Source: Coffea arabica (Eukaryota; Streptophyta; Magnoliopsida; Gentianales; Rubiaceae). From it: 64,000 nt of DNA. Under the pieces are notes generated by a model. The model saw nothing but the letters and a program-made list of their open reading frames with translations, did no database searches and had not been told where the DNA came from. Shown piece by piece: positions 46,454 to 57,300 of the stretch (the first letter of the stretch is position 1; each line of letters opens with the position of its first letter). The stretch spans positions 26,271,001 through 26,335,000 of the forward strand of contig NC_092312.1 of NCBI RefSeq assembly GCF_036785885.1. Reading direction: 5' to 3'. The position numbers and the translations under genes are program-made.

Positions 46454-48240
46454 ATATGAAGAGTATGCCAGAGAAGGTAGTTGTTCTGTGTCAGAAAGTT
46501 TTTAGTAGGCGAGGTAGGAAGAAATTACAGTTAGAACATCAAACACTAAGGTCTCAGGTGCCAGAGAAGGAGCCAACGCAACTGGAATCTCAGTGGAAAC
46601 AAGAAACGAAAATGTAGACATGAGAAGGAAATGGCATGGAATTTTGTTCACTTGTTACTTTAATAGTATCCGTTTTCTTTAATTTCCTGATATTCCTACT
46701 TTCTTTTGCATGTCTTGAATCAGCAGAAGAGACCGAAACAAATATTAATTGCCAATCTAGCTTTGTCCTTTCCGTTTATTGTGTTAGATATAGGTTGGTT
46801 TAGTTAAGAGCCCTTTAGGAGCCAGTTAACATTTTCACCCAGCTATCCTTGTGAAGTTGTCTTGGTTTTCTCAGTATTCCTAGAGTCTTGATAACATGCA
46901 CAGTCCTTACTCTTCAGATAAACTGTGCATTTTTATCTAGCTTCAGGGTGTTGGTTTGTGAGAGGACATTTGAGACTGTCAGATTTAATTGACACAATGT
47001 TGTGATATGGGTAATGTGAAAATACTTATGCAGGAGGAAATGGCAGCTATCTTGATGGACTTGGTTGCAGATCAAGAGGTGACCAATCTGTTTTTTATTC
47101 AAGTATTTTGTCTTCAAATGGCCATCGTGCAAGAAGAGATTTTGCCATAATGTTTGATTTCTGGTGCTTTGTTGAACTATGTCATTTATATTCTCAGAGG
47201 AAGAAGGGGGAGTTCACTAACCTAGTGGATGAACTGGAATGTGAGCCTAACTTGAAGGAACCATTGGAGTTTAACATCAAGCGGATCAGGAGCATGGTTC
47301 GCCATATCGGCCGATACCGATACGTATCGGTCGAGTCGTAACTGGAATGGAGGGGATTGGTACGATACCGATCCCTGAATCGCGAATATGATGATATTCG
47401 CGATGACTCGCTCTGACTCAGTCAATATTGATCGATTTAAATCTGTGATGCATGATATCGGCTAATATATCCGAGTCAACTCGCAGTCGACTCTGATATT
47501 TTTTTAAATTGTGTCTTTTTTAGTATTTTCTAATTTTAGTAATTTTTTCAAAATTTTTGAAAAATTTCATGTGTTATAATGTGCATATCACTCGATATTC
47601 AACCGATATACCACAACAGATGTGGAACAATCGAAACCGCAACGCGACCGTGACCGCGACCCACGATGGCGAACCATGATCAAGAGTGCTGTTGGAGAGA
47701 TGAGATTGGCAAGCCAAAAAACATGTGAGGAAGCTAAGAAGAAGTTGGAATCAATTGAGGAAGAGCTCAATCAGAAGGAAGAAGAATTTGATGCCCTGGA
47801 ACGTCTAATTCAAGATGTTCTTGTCTAGATGCAGAAGAGTGATAATGAGTTGCAGGAAATTTGTAATAAAGAGCAAACTGATGTGAGTGATCTGCTATTA
47901 CTCTTTACGTACAATTTATATATCTTCATTTCTTTTGCATGGTATCTCTACTTAGATGAACTCTTCTTAGGATATGTAGTCGACATAAGAATACTTATTT
48001 TGTCCAGTGGAGGAGAACAGGGCTCAGCATCTATTTTAATATGATTAAATTGTAATTTACTTCCCTAGCAAAATTAAGGTATGATTTATCCAGCTTAATT
48101 GTAAAACTTAGTTAAAATGGTTTAGCAGAGTGGATAAATTGCAAATTGGGGCCCTGGCTCATTATGTCATCGAGCTTTCAAGCTCAGCAGATTCCATAAA
48201 TCTTCAAAAGGACAAGCATACCTAAATCAGTTTCTTGGAC
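46454..48240 (+). pseudogene. IDN2/FDM-like (coiled-coil) pseudogene, copy 2
   Basis: Collinear with copy 1. Exon-like blocks lie at about 46454-46633, 47034-47078 (45 nt, same length as in copy 1), 47198-47292 and 47679-47882. The last two are one exon split by a hAT-type insertion. Conserved words are LQLEHQTLRSQ, MAAILMDLVADQ, EAKKKLESIEEELNQKEEEF and KSDNELQE. Damage: a stop at 46615, past which a +1 frame restores KKRK and EKEM; a GC where copy 1 has a GT donor at 46634; and a stop at 47826. Intron similarity to copy 1 runs on to about 48240, where recognisable homology ends. No XH exons are found in this copy. Confidence 0.75.
47293..47678. mobile_element. hAT-type MITE inserted in an exon of copy 2
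   Basis: Perfect 13-bp terminal inverted repeats CATGGTTCGCCAT / ATGGCGAACCATG enclose 386 bp. The flanks ATCAGGAG (47285-47292) and ATCAAGAG (47679-47686) form an 8-bp target duplication with one mismatch. Removing the element and one flank copy rejoins the exon in the order seen in copy 1. It is CG-rich at both ends (CGATA, TATCGG words). No reading frame of transposase size. Confidence 0.85.
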
Positions 48241-48270
48241 GGGTTTGAAGTGAAATGAACTCCACTTGGG

Positions 48271-48424
48271 TTGCATTTTTTGGAAGAGTTTTTTATGCAA
48301 ATAACGCTGTAGAACTTTCTACAATGTGATGTACGTGAGATAAAGTGCTTGTAGAAAAATGAGTTAAGGGAATATTCCTAAAAATATGAAAGAGCTTTTC
48401 CAAAAAATAGCAATCCAAACAGCC
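48271..48424. mobile_element. MITE of the GTTTGGAT family
   Basis: TTGCATTTTTTGGAAGAG at the left is mirrored by CTTTTCCAAAAAATAGCAA at the right, followed by TCCAAACAGCC. The middle contains CAATGTGATGTACGTGAGAT, shared with the MITEs at 39340 and 62624. About 155 bp, non-coding. Confidence 0.6.
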
Positions 48425-49404
48425 AGGAACTTTTTGCTTTTCTTCCCATTTTCTTGCTACCTTCCTTTATGCAAATACCTCTTATCGTATATTGGAGTGA
48501 TTAACTTATGTGCTTGCACATGGCCCGGGTTCCCAACTATAACGAAGAAAGATATTACATCGCTAATTAATAAGTACAAATTCTCTAGCCATCCTACTTC
48601 AATTTTATCCCAAAGAAAAAAAAATTTACGTACTAGTCAGTAACTCTGTGTATTGCAGCATATGTATTTATGTTGTCTTCTTGATAGCTACTTGGAAATA
48701 GAAGAATTCTCCATTTATACATTAGATCATTCCTAATCTAACATATATTTCAAATTCAGAGTTTAAAAACGTTTAAAAAATGTAAACAGAAATAAGTGAC
48801 TGGCATTAATTCAGATTTAAAGTGATGACTTTTTCGCTTTCTTTTACTTTAAATTTCATCTTTTTAAAACGAAATTATGCCTTTTCAATCAAAAAATCTG
48901 TGAACCAAACCAACCCAAAGAGGTTGAGTGGTTGGGTGGCGGGCATTTCTTGTTTCTTGGGGGAAGAAAGCTCCAAGGCACCTGAACTATTTTTATTATT
49001 TGAATTAACTTTTTATGCACAGACGGTGTAATATTTTTGTTATTCTAACAACTATAGATATATACGTCATATATATATGATTTAAATTTCAAATTTAAAT
49101 TTATATTATGTGGCATAATAATCTAAACTTACTAGTGTATAAAAAAAAATATATAGACAATGTATAAAAAAACTTATTCATAGCATAAAAGATACCTAGA
49201 ATTTTGATATGAAGAACCTGTCACTAGTTACTTCACTAGATATATTATTGTTATCAATGATTTGTCAAAACAGAAAAAAAAGAGCACCATACAAATTTAT
49301 TTATTTGATAGTGGATACACCAGCGAATTTAGATGAATGTCACATATGCAAAATATGATGTTCTAATTCAAATTCAAATAATGTGGCATACATCCATCTA
49401 AGTA
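48425..49404. other. Gene-free spacer
   Basis: AT-rich, no conserved reading frame. Simple TA-rich stretches at about 49060-49160. Nothing else recognised. Confidence 0.55.
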
Positions 49405-50670
49405 GATTTTTGTTTGGATAGTGGATTAGTTGTAGAAATTTATTTGCTTGTATGTATCATCAATACATTTTTTAATAACCTTTTTATATCACATATATTA
49501 CATTAAAAAAGCATTACACTATTTCTTTTTTAAATGGGATAATTTCAAAAATCTCCCTTGAGGTTTTTGACTATTTTAGACAGCTTCCCTGTGGTTTTAA
49601 AAATTACATTACCCCCCTTAATGGTGTAAAATTACTTCAATAACTCTAACAAAATGCTTTAACCCATTTATAAGAAAACAAGGAAATTTATAAAAGAAAA
49701 TTCCTAATCAACAATAAACCTGCAAACCAATTTACTCCTTTCTACTCTATGGTATTCACCAATTTGCTAGTATTTATTTCCTCTTTCTCCTTAGGCAAAT
49801 CTCGAGTCTAACTAATTTACCAACAAATTTTGTCCTTTTTCATTGACAAATTATCTTCCCCTTTCTCTCTTCACATGAAAAAATATACAGAGATTCGTAA
49901 ATGGTAAATAATCAATTTTTCTAAAGGGGCAAACTATAATTAACCCTTGGTAAATAATCAATTTTTCTATGGCAAAAAGATAAAACTCAGGTCAAGCACT
50001 TAAACAATATTAATTTGATATAGACAACACGAATTACACAAATAAATTGTTTTGCCAAAAACCCAAATGTGAAATTAATTTTCATTTTGCTTCCAATGTC
50101 ATGGTAATCTTTTTATTTTCTTTCTAGAGTACAAGAAACATATAACACTATTGTCGACATTTTTAAGATATGGTATTATACGTGGGATACATGGGTAGAT
50201 CATAATAGGATTTTAATGAGTTAGATTGTGTTTAAAATGACAAATATATTTTGGGTTCTGATTATTTTGAGTATCATAATTAATTGTTGATGGCGTGGCA
50301 GAAAAGGGTAGATGACGTAGAGGCAGCTTGTATCATGAAAAAATGTTGCTAAATTATTCTTCCTTCTTGCCTTAGAGATGAAGAGAAGTGGTCTTTCAAG
50401 AATCGATGGGCGGTGAATCTAGTGATGCACATTGCAAATTTAAAGAAAGGGATGAAAGAAACTTTTTAAATTTGAAAGAGAACATTATAGGATATTGAAA
50501 TGAAAAATTGGTCCATTGAGTCTACTTTGTTACACAAACCATCAAAAGAAGAGAGGCGACTGTAATTTCTCAAATCTTATGGGAGCTGTCTGCTATTGTT
50601 AGAAACTTCAAGAGAGGTTTCTGTAATTATCCCTTAAAAAGGCTATCTCAAAAAATCTACTGTATCAGCA
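49405..50670. mobile_element. GTTTGGATAG-family MITE split by a larger element
   Basis: The left part (about 49405-49535) matches the family, with TTTGGATAGTGGATTAG at its start and TATCACATATATTACATTAA inside. The right part (about 50634-50670, AAAAATCTACTGTATC) aligns with the missing family end. Everything between is the TIR element at 49536-50633. Confidence 0.5.
49536..50633. mobile_element. Mutator-like TIR element, 1.1 kb, non-coding
   Basis: The left end GGGATAATTTCAAAAATCTC and the inverted right end (GGGATAATTACAGAAACCTC) continue as matched terminal repeats for roughly 70-90 bases, including GACAGCT. It belongs to the same broad family as 62831-63904, which has ends GGGATAATTTCAGAAACC. 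Target duplications are not clear here (TTTAAAT versus TTAAAAA flanks). No transposase is encoded. Confidence 0.65.
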
Positions 50671-50811
50671 CATGATTTCTAAATGAGTTTGTGCTTAGCG
50701 GATTAGGACCTGACAAGAAAGGTTGTTTTTTGAAATCTGCGCACGTAAAAACAAAAAAGGCTGTCATTGGGACATCAGGCAATGATTTGAGACGTGGTAG
50801 CAATTATTTTC

Positions 50812-51289
50812 TAGGGCAAATTCCACTTTACCCACATGTGATTTAGCGTTTTTTCACATAACCCCCCTATGGTTTCAAAAGCTATACATAACCCCCTTAT
50901 GGTTTGAATTAAAGTGTCAAAGTAACGGAAATAGTCACTCGTAACGGCGTCACCTAAAATGTCAAAAATACCCTTATATAAGGTTGAAATTTATGTATTA
51001 ACCAAGGGGGGTTATGTGTATATTTTGAAAATCATAAGGGGGTTATATGGTAAAGTATTAAACCATAAGGGGGTTATATGGTAAAATATAAAAATCATAG
51101 GGGGTTAATGTGTCATGTATTTATAAGGGTAATTTTGACATTTTTAGAAGTTCCGTTACGAGTGACTATTTCCGTTACTTTGACACTTTAATTCAAACCA
51201 TGAGGGAGTTATGTATAGCTTTTGAAACCATAGGGGGGTTATGTAAAAAAAAGGGTAAACCACAGGGGGGTAAAATATAATTTACCCTA
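50812..51289. mobile_element. Long-TIR MITE with CCCCCTATGGTTT-type ends
   Basis: About 175-base arms: TAGGGCAAATTCCACTTTAC at the left, and its counterpart TAGGGTAAATTATATTTTAC in the reverse complement of the right end. Both arms carry CATAACCCCC, GTGTCAAAGTAACGGAAATA and CACTCGTAACGG. The repeat ATTTTCT stands at both borders (left flank and 51289 onward), a possible 7-bp duplication. The centre has direct repeats of AAGGGGGTTATATGGTAAA. Confidence 0.75.
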
Positions 51290-52749
51290 TTTTCTATGAT
51301 CAAGCCCTAGCTTAGCCTCCTGTTGATACAATTTTATGCAGAAAACGGGTTCACTGTAGTGGGTCCGTTGAATCTTGCCTCCCACCTATTATCACGTTAA
51401 AATGTGAATTTACTTCAAAAAAATTAAGATGGGTGCGTAGTGCATTCGTTTGATCCAATAGCGACTTAGTCCCCTTCGAATTATTTCTGGACCTCCTTAG
51501 GTCTACCCCCTCCCCTTAGTGTAGGATAGATTAGAATATATTACAATTGTCGTCTCTAAAAAAAAAAAATAACGGATCTTGTCGGTTTGTGAAATTATCT
51601 AAAGTCGAGTTTAATAACATGTTCTACTAATAAATTTGGAGAAAGTGCTAGTTTTTATTCTAAAATTTTGTATTATAGACACTTTTTGTTCTCAAATTTT
51701 TTGGCGTAATATATTTAGTGTCTAAACTATCAATTTTTTACCAATTTCATCCTTAAATGAGAAATCAATCACTTTAAACAAAAATTGAACGTCTAATGAG
51801 TATTGAGCCCGTTAAGTAAAAAGTCTTGCAAGCACTTTAAATTAATAAAATAAAATTGCTAGTTTCACTCTCTCAACTCCAATACCTTTCTTCCCAACTC
51901 CAATTTCAGTTCAAATTGATTCATTTCTCGGATTGAGGACGAAATTGGTCAAAAATTAATAATTTAAACACTAAATATGTTATGCCAGAAAGTTTGAAGA
52001 CTAAAATTAAGAGTTACCTTGCCCTGACTTAAAAAAAAAAAAAAGAAATTACTAGCTGTGCCAATGTTGATCAACATGGTAATTTGATTGTTTACATAAT
52101 ACTACACTTTCTTTGCTTAATTCATACTACTGTACTTTGTTCTCTTCCTTAAACTCCACGGCAAAGTCATCCCATGGGTTCCTTGTACTGGCGTTTTGCT
52201 TTTTACGTACAAGTTAGGATTCCCGAGCCACATTTGTTTGTTGACTATTATTTCCTTGCACGAAACTACCATTTGGGACTGGAACAAGAGCTTAAATAAA
52301 CCTGGGAAAATCTTCAAAAGTTAGGATTCCCAAGCTAATGCACTTTTAACTTTCTTTTCATGTAAGACAATAATCAACATTACATCATTAGTTCTTTTCC
52401 CAATACAGTACCAAATGGAGAATTATTTGAGACAAAAGCCATCTGCTATGCCACTTTATTTAGTTAATTTGCTTTAAACAGCAAAATATTTTAATCCGCC
52501 TACTTGTCCTTTTCCAAGATCCAACTAGATCTGGTTATTCTTTGAATGTCGCTTTTCCCCTTTAAGTAAAAATATATTTTTTGCAAGTTTTCTACTAGCT
52601 ACATGCCAGCTTAATCATGGTCTACGCGTAGATGAATGCGTAATTAATCTCGAGAAGATGCGCATTCTCGATACACATGTATATGTATCATGATATCAAA
52701 ATTAGGGACTAGATAGCAGCATGATTTTGTTTTGTTTAATGTACAATAG
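51290..52749. other. Gene-free spacer, one possible SINE-like tail
   Basis: At about 51425-51570, a GGTGCGTAGTGC stretch leads through TCTACCCCCTCCCCTTAGTG to TTGTCGTCTCT and an A-run, an arrangement like a retroposed SINE. No box A/B pair or target duplication could be confirmed. The remainder shows nothing coding. Confidence 0.4.
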
Positions 52750-53020
52750 CTAGCTTAGTCTCTGTTTGATAATTCAATTCAGCACTTAAATTTAATGGAT
52801 TCAGATTTTAATATATTCAGATCGTTTGATAACAAAAAATTGAACATTTGAATTAATTAAATGACACTGAATTTTTTAAGTAAAACTTGTTTCTAAAATT
52901 AAGTGATAAACTATTCATTTTATCACTTAATGTGATATGTAATTAAATGTATCAGATTTAATATTTAACAATTTAATAATTTAATGGATTCAGATTTCAG
53001 TTTTATCAGATGCACCCTTA
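52750..53020. mobile_element. MITE, same family as 3886-4130
   Basis: Starts CTCTGTTTGATAATTCAATT and ends near CAGATTTCAGTTTTATCAGA. TTAATGGATTCAGATTT is present direct near both ends, and the inverted word ATCTGATAAAACTGAAATCTG lies at the right. Longer and better preserved than the 3.9 kb copy. Confidence 0.65.
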
Positions 53021-53540
53021 ATTAGGAAGAGGCTAACTCTCATTACCTCACTACTGTTTTCATAATCCTTTAGGATAATTTAATCACCAAGTTTCACCGC
53101 TTCAACGGATCGAAATGACAACCTTCATCCAACATTTATGACTTAATCTCCCAAATTAGGAATAATAATTCCAACAAATATGATTGTATTTCTTTACTCA
53201 GTTGCGTGACTTGTTTCTCGACTATAGGAACCGTCCAAAACACACGAACAACAAAAGCAATAATTTTGTTACGATAATGTTTGGACCCAAAAATGTAAAC
53301 ATCAACATCAACTGTGTGACTTGCTCAGTTGTGTGATTTCTTTCTCGACTATAAATATTGTCCAAAAAATATGAACAATGAAAACAAAATTATATTACAA
53401 TAAAATTCGAACCCCAAAAACGTGAGAATTAACACAAATTTTTGTAGACTCTTTTAGATTTGAGCTAGGTCTCAAGAAAAATTTCAAAAAATATTATTTT
53501 ATTATAGTTCCAACTTGCAAGAGACCACAGATTCCCCAAT

Positions 53541-54085
53541 TAGGGGTGTGAATCGAAATCGAAATTGATAATTCGGAACTTTGAAATCGGAATTTTTTGA
53601 AATTTTGGTATCAGAATTTTTGACCGATTTCAATTTCGAATTCACCAATTCCGAATTCGAATTCGTTCCGAATTCAATTCGGAATTCAGTAAATTCCGAT
53701 TTCACCGAATTCATGAATATAAAAATTATTATTATTATTATATAAATATTATATTACATATATATATAAAATATTATATATATATATATATATATGTGTG
53801 AAAACGAAATTGAAATCGAAATAGGAATTCCAATTTCACCGAATTCATGAATATAAAAATTATTATTATAATATAAATGTTATATTATATATATTATATA
53901 TATAAAAAACATATTTGAAATCGAAATAGAAATTTCGAATTTCGATTTCGATTTGAAAAATCTCGTTACCGAACTTGACCTGAATTCGAAATTAAAATTC
54001 CTATTTTCATTATGAATTAGTGAATTACTGAATTCGAATTTGGTAGTAAATCGAAATTTTTCGATTTTGCACACTCGTGCCCCCA
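53541..54085. mobile_element. hAT-type MITE upstream of the dioxygenase gene
   Basis: The left end TAGGGGTGTGAATCGAAA corresponds to the reverse complement of the right end (TGGGGGCACGAGTGTGC then AAAATCGAAA). The inside is built of GAATTC/TTCGAAAT words and has an internal direct repeat: CACCGAATTCATGAATATAA at about 53703 and again at about 53837, each followed by ATT/TA repeats. No clean 8-bp duplication. It ends about 225 bases before the dioxygenase start codon. Confidence 0.65.
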
Positions 54086-54309
54086 ACGACAGTCCCTGGT
54101 TTATGCCCTGTTTGGGGTGATATTAAATGAGGTACCATAAATAGGACCCCGTAAAGCAAAAAAATTCTCCCGCCATCGGCCTCCAGCCTCGAAAAATCTC
54201 GAATTCCAGAACTACCCTTCTCCCCACCACTTTCAGTCCAAAGAATTTATTTTCTCTCCTTCATCTGCTGAAAACGAAAAGAAGAAAAGAGTTTCAGTAA
54301 TTTCGGGAA

Positions 54310-57300
54310 ATGGAGCTGCCGGTGATCGATTTGGCTCCATATTTGGAAACCTCGACGAAGTTGAGGTCCGAATCCGACTGCACGAATCTGGGTCCGGAAA
54401 TGAAAAGCCTCTGCGAAGAAGTCAGTCGGACCCTAAGAGAAACCGGAGCTTTGCTGGTGAAAGACCCGAGATGCTCTGCAGAAGACAACGATAAATTCCT
54501 CGATATGATGGAAAAGTATTTCGAAAAACCTGAAGAATTCAAGCGCCTCCAAGGACGGCCTCACCTCCATTACCAAGTAATCTTTTTATTTACCAGTGTT
54601 TTTTTTTTTAAAAAAAATTTGTCAATAATTTTGATCATTTTTCGTGTTTGTGTTTTACTTTGATATAATTTTAATATTCTTCATTTGGTAGATGTTGCGG
54701 TAGTGTTTTTTTTTTTTTGGTTTCACTCGATTCCATTTTTAGGAATTATTACGGGAAAGGAAAAATAATCATAATATGAACAGGGAAATGATTTGTAGTA
54801 TAACTTTTTTTTCTTTTTGTTTTTGTTATAAACTGCGGAACCTCAGTTACTAAAAAGAAACAATGTATAATTTGGACGATTATAATTAGTTTTCTGAAGG
54901 AGTAAATATGTTTAAAAGACTAAATTGTTTTTATTTTAGCTGAATTGTGAGCTGAAAATGCATTGGCATTTCGTCCGAGTAAGTTAGTTCGTATCCTTAA
55001 TTGTTTTAGTTGTAGCGCATTGAATTAGAGGATGAAGTGTTGTGTTGTTTTCTTTAAGTGTAGAACTTGAAAAGATTTGACCTTTTTCTATTATATTTGG
55101 GAAAATTTTCTTTATTGTGTCAAAAAATTGCTTTTGATGTTGAGTTGTTAAAAGTATTAATGTCACAGTCTGTGCTTTAATTTTTTACGTTTCAGGTATA
55201 CTGAATTAGTGTGAAATCATGGCAGTATTAACATTGTACGGAAATAGTTGATAAGTTATGCATTTCAGCTGCTTTTTTTTTTCAATATATATTTGGGAGT
55301 AAATAGGTGTTAGTAATGTGTAAATTGCATTTATAGGTTCTGCGGGATGAAATGGAAGATGATGAAAATTGACCAATGTGCTGAGTACTTGTCGAATATC
55401 ATATTATCTAAAAGCATTAAAATTTAATGGGAAGAGTTTACATTTGTGGGATGGATTCTGTCCAATTTTCAAATTATGTAGGGCAAGTTCATTGAGAGTA
55501 GTGGTGAGGGAGGGTTAAGTGTAATCTTTGCTTGGTTTGATGTCACTATGAACTAGAATCTGATCTGAAAGTTTAATGTGCAAGGAGCAAATTGGTTTTT
55601 TTTTTTTTTTTTTTTTGTGTTTAAGCACTCCAATAACGGTTGTGCTTGAGAGAGTCAACTGCTGGGTAAGGAATGCTAGTTTAAGATGAATGTCGTTCGG
55701 TTTGGACATTCTGTCTGAGAGTATATGCAATGATGCCAGTATCTTTGCAATCTTAAATCCGTTGCGAAGTATTGGTGGACATGTTGATCATTTGAGACTG
55801 ATTTGTTAAAACCGAAGTGCTTAAAGATGTGAAGGCATGTGATGTTTCTCATGAAGAAAGTTGAGTCGATCTATTTACATTTAAGAATACCTAGCATAAT
55901 AGTTAAGATTTTCATGGAGGTTGAAGGACAGACACTGGTGGCATTTGTCATTCTTCTTATTATTAGCTGTTTGTATATCTTTTTGGATGCTACTGAAGTT
56001 AGCTGTTGCTTTCAGGAGAATACGGGCAACGTAGGTCTTACAAGTTGTAACTTGTTGAGAACTGAGCAATGTTACCATGTTTGGAATAAAATATATGCCA
56101 AGGGGCTGAATTTCACCTTCTTGTTCTCTTGAATACAGAAACCAGGAAAGTAAGCTGAACCAGTTAGCTGCTGTGCAGATTCTGTCATTGTCAGATGGTT
56201 ACCATGTGGAAGTGCTTACCTAATAAGAGAAACTGAGAAAAAAAAGATGAATTATAATGAGACATTAACTGCACGACCATCATTTATGCTTTTATCACTC
56301 GTGTATTCTGTTTTGCTTACCTTTTTTTTTTTTTTAATTACAACAGTCTCTGAAATGCTGAATTCACAGGTTGGGGTGACTCCAGAAGGAGTTGAAGTAC
56401 CTCGTAGTCTAGTTGATGAGGAGATGCAAGAGAAGTTAAGGGCAATGGCTAAAGAGTTTCAACCAGCCACTCCTACTGGGCCAGACCCTAAGTGGCGTTA
56501 CATGTGGAGGGTTGGTCCCCGGCCACCAAACACACGCTTTAAGGTATTGGTGGTACCTTTTTTTTGACAATTTTAACATGATTAGTCTTCTTTTCATGAC
56601 TAGCAGTCCCTTCTTCTAGGAGCTAAATTCGGAGCCTGTCATACCTGAAGGATTCCCTGAATGGAAAGCCACTATGGATTCATGGGGGTATAAAATGATA
56701 TCCGCGATTGAGGTAGGTCATCAAGATTGCTGCTCTTCTCTCTAATTTATGTATGCTGAAATACAATGCATGCAATTTATCTTTCAGGCTGTGGCTGAAA
56801 TGGCAGCAATTGGATTTGGCTTGCAGAAAGATGCTTTTACTTCTCTCATGAAGCAGGTAATAGTTATTCTTGTCATTCCAGCTACCCCAACATATGGCTA
56901 TGCACATGCTAAATCGGAGATAGCATGAAGACAAAGATAAGTGATGAGTAAATTCTTTTCCTACAGAAAATTTATGTGATACATATTGCAGACGAAGTGG
57001 ACTGCTTAGCCCTCTATGGTTGTGTGAGGATGCCATGTGAAATTAGATTTTCATCATACATTGCCTTTGACTTTAAGGCATGAATCGATGCTTCATGACT
57101 AATACTATGTTTATGATTATATGGTTTATGGGTTTCAGTCCTTGGTTGCACTATCATAAAAGGTTGTTCTATAAGGGTGATGTAGCATGTCTTTTTGCAA
57201 AATAAGGAATGCATGTTAATATCCATCTCTCTTTGACCTTTGCCTGAATTACTGTGATGCAGAGAATGACATTGCATCCTGCCAAGAGATCCTCAGTATT

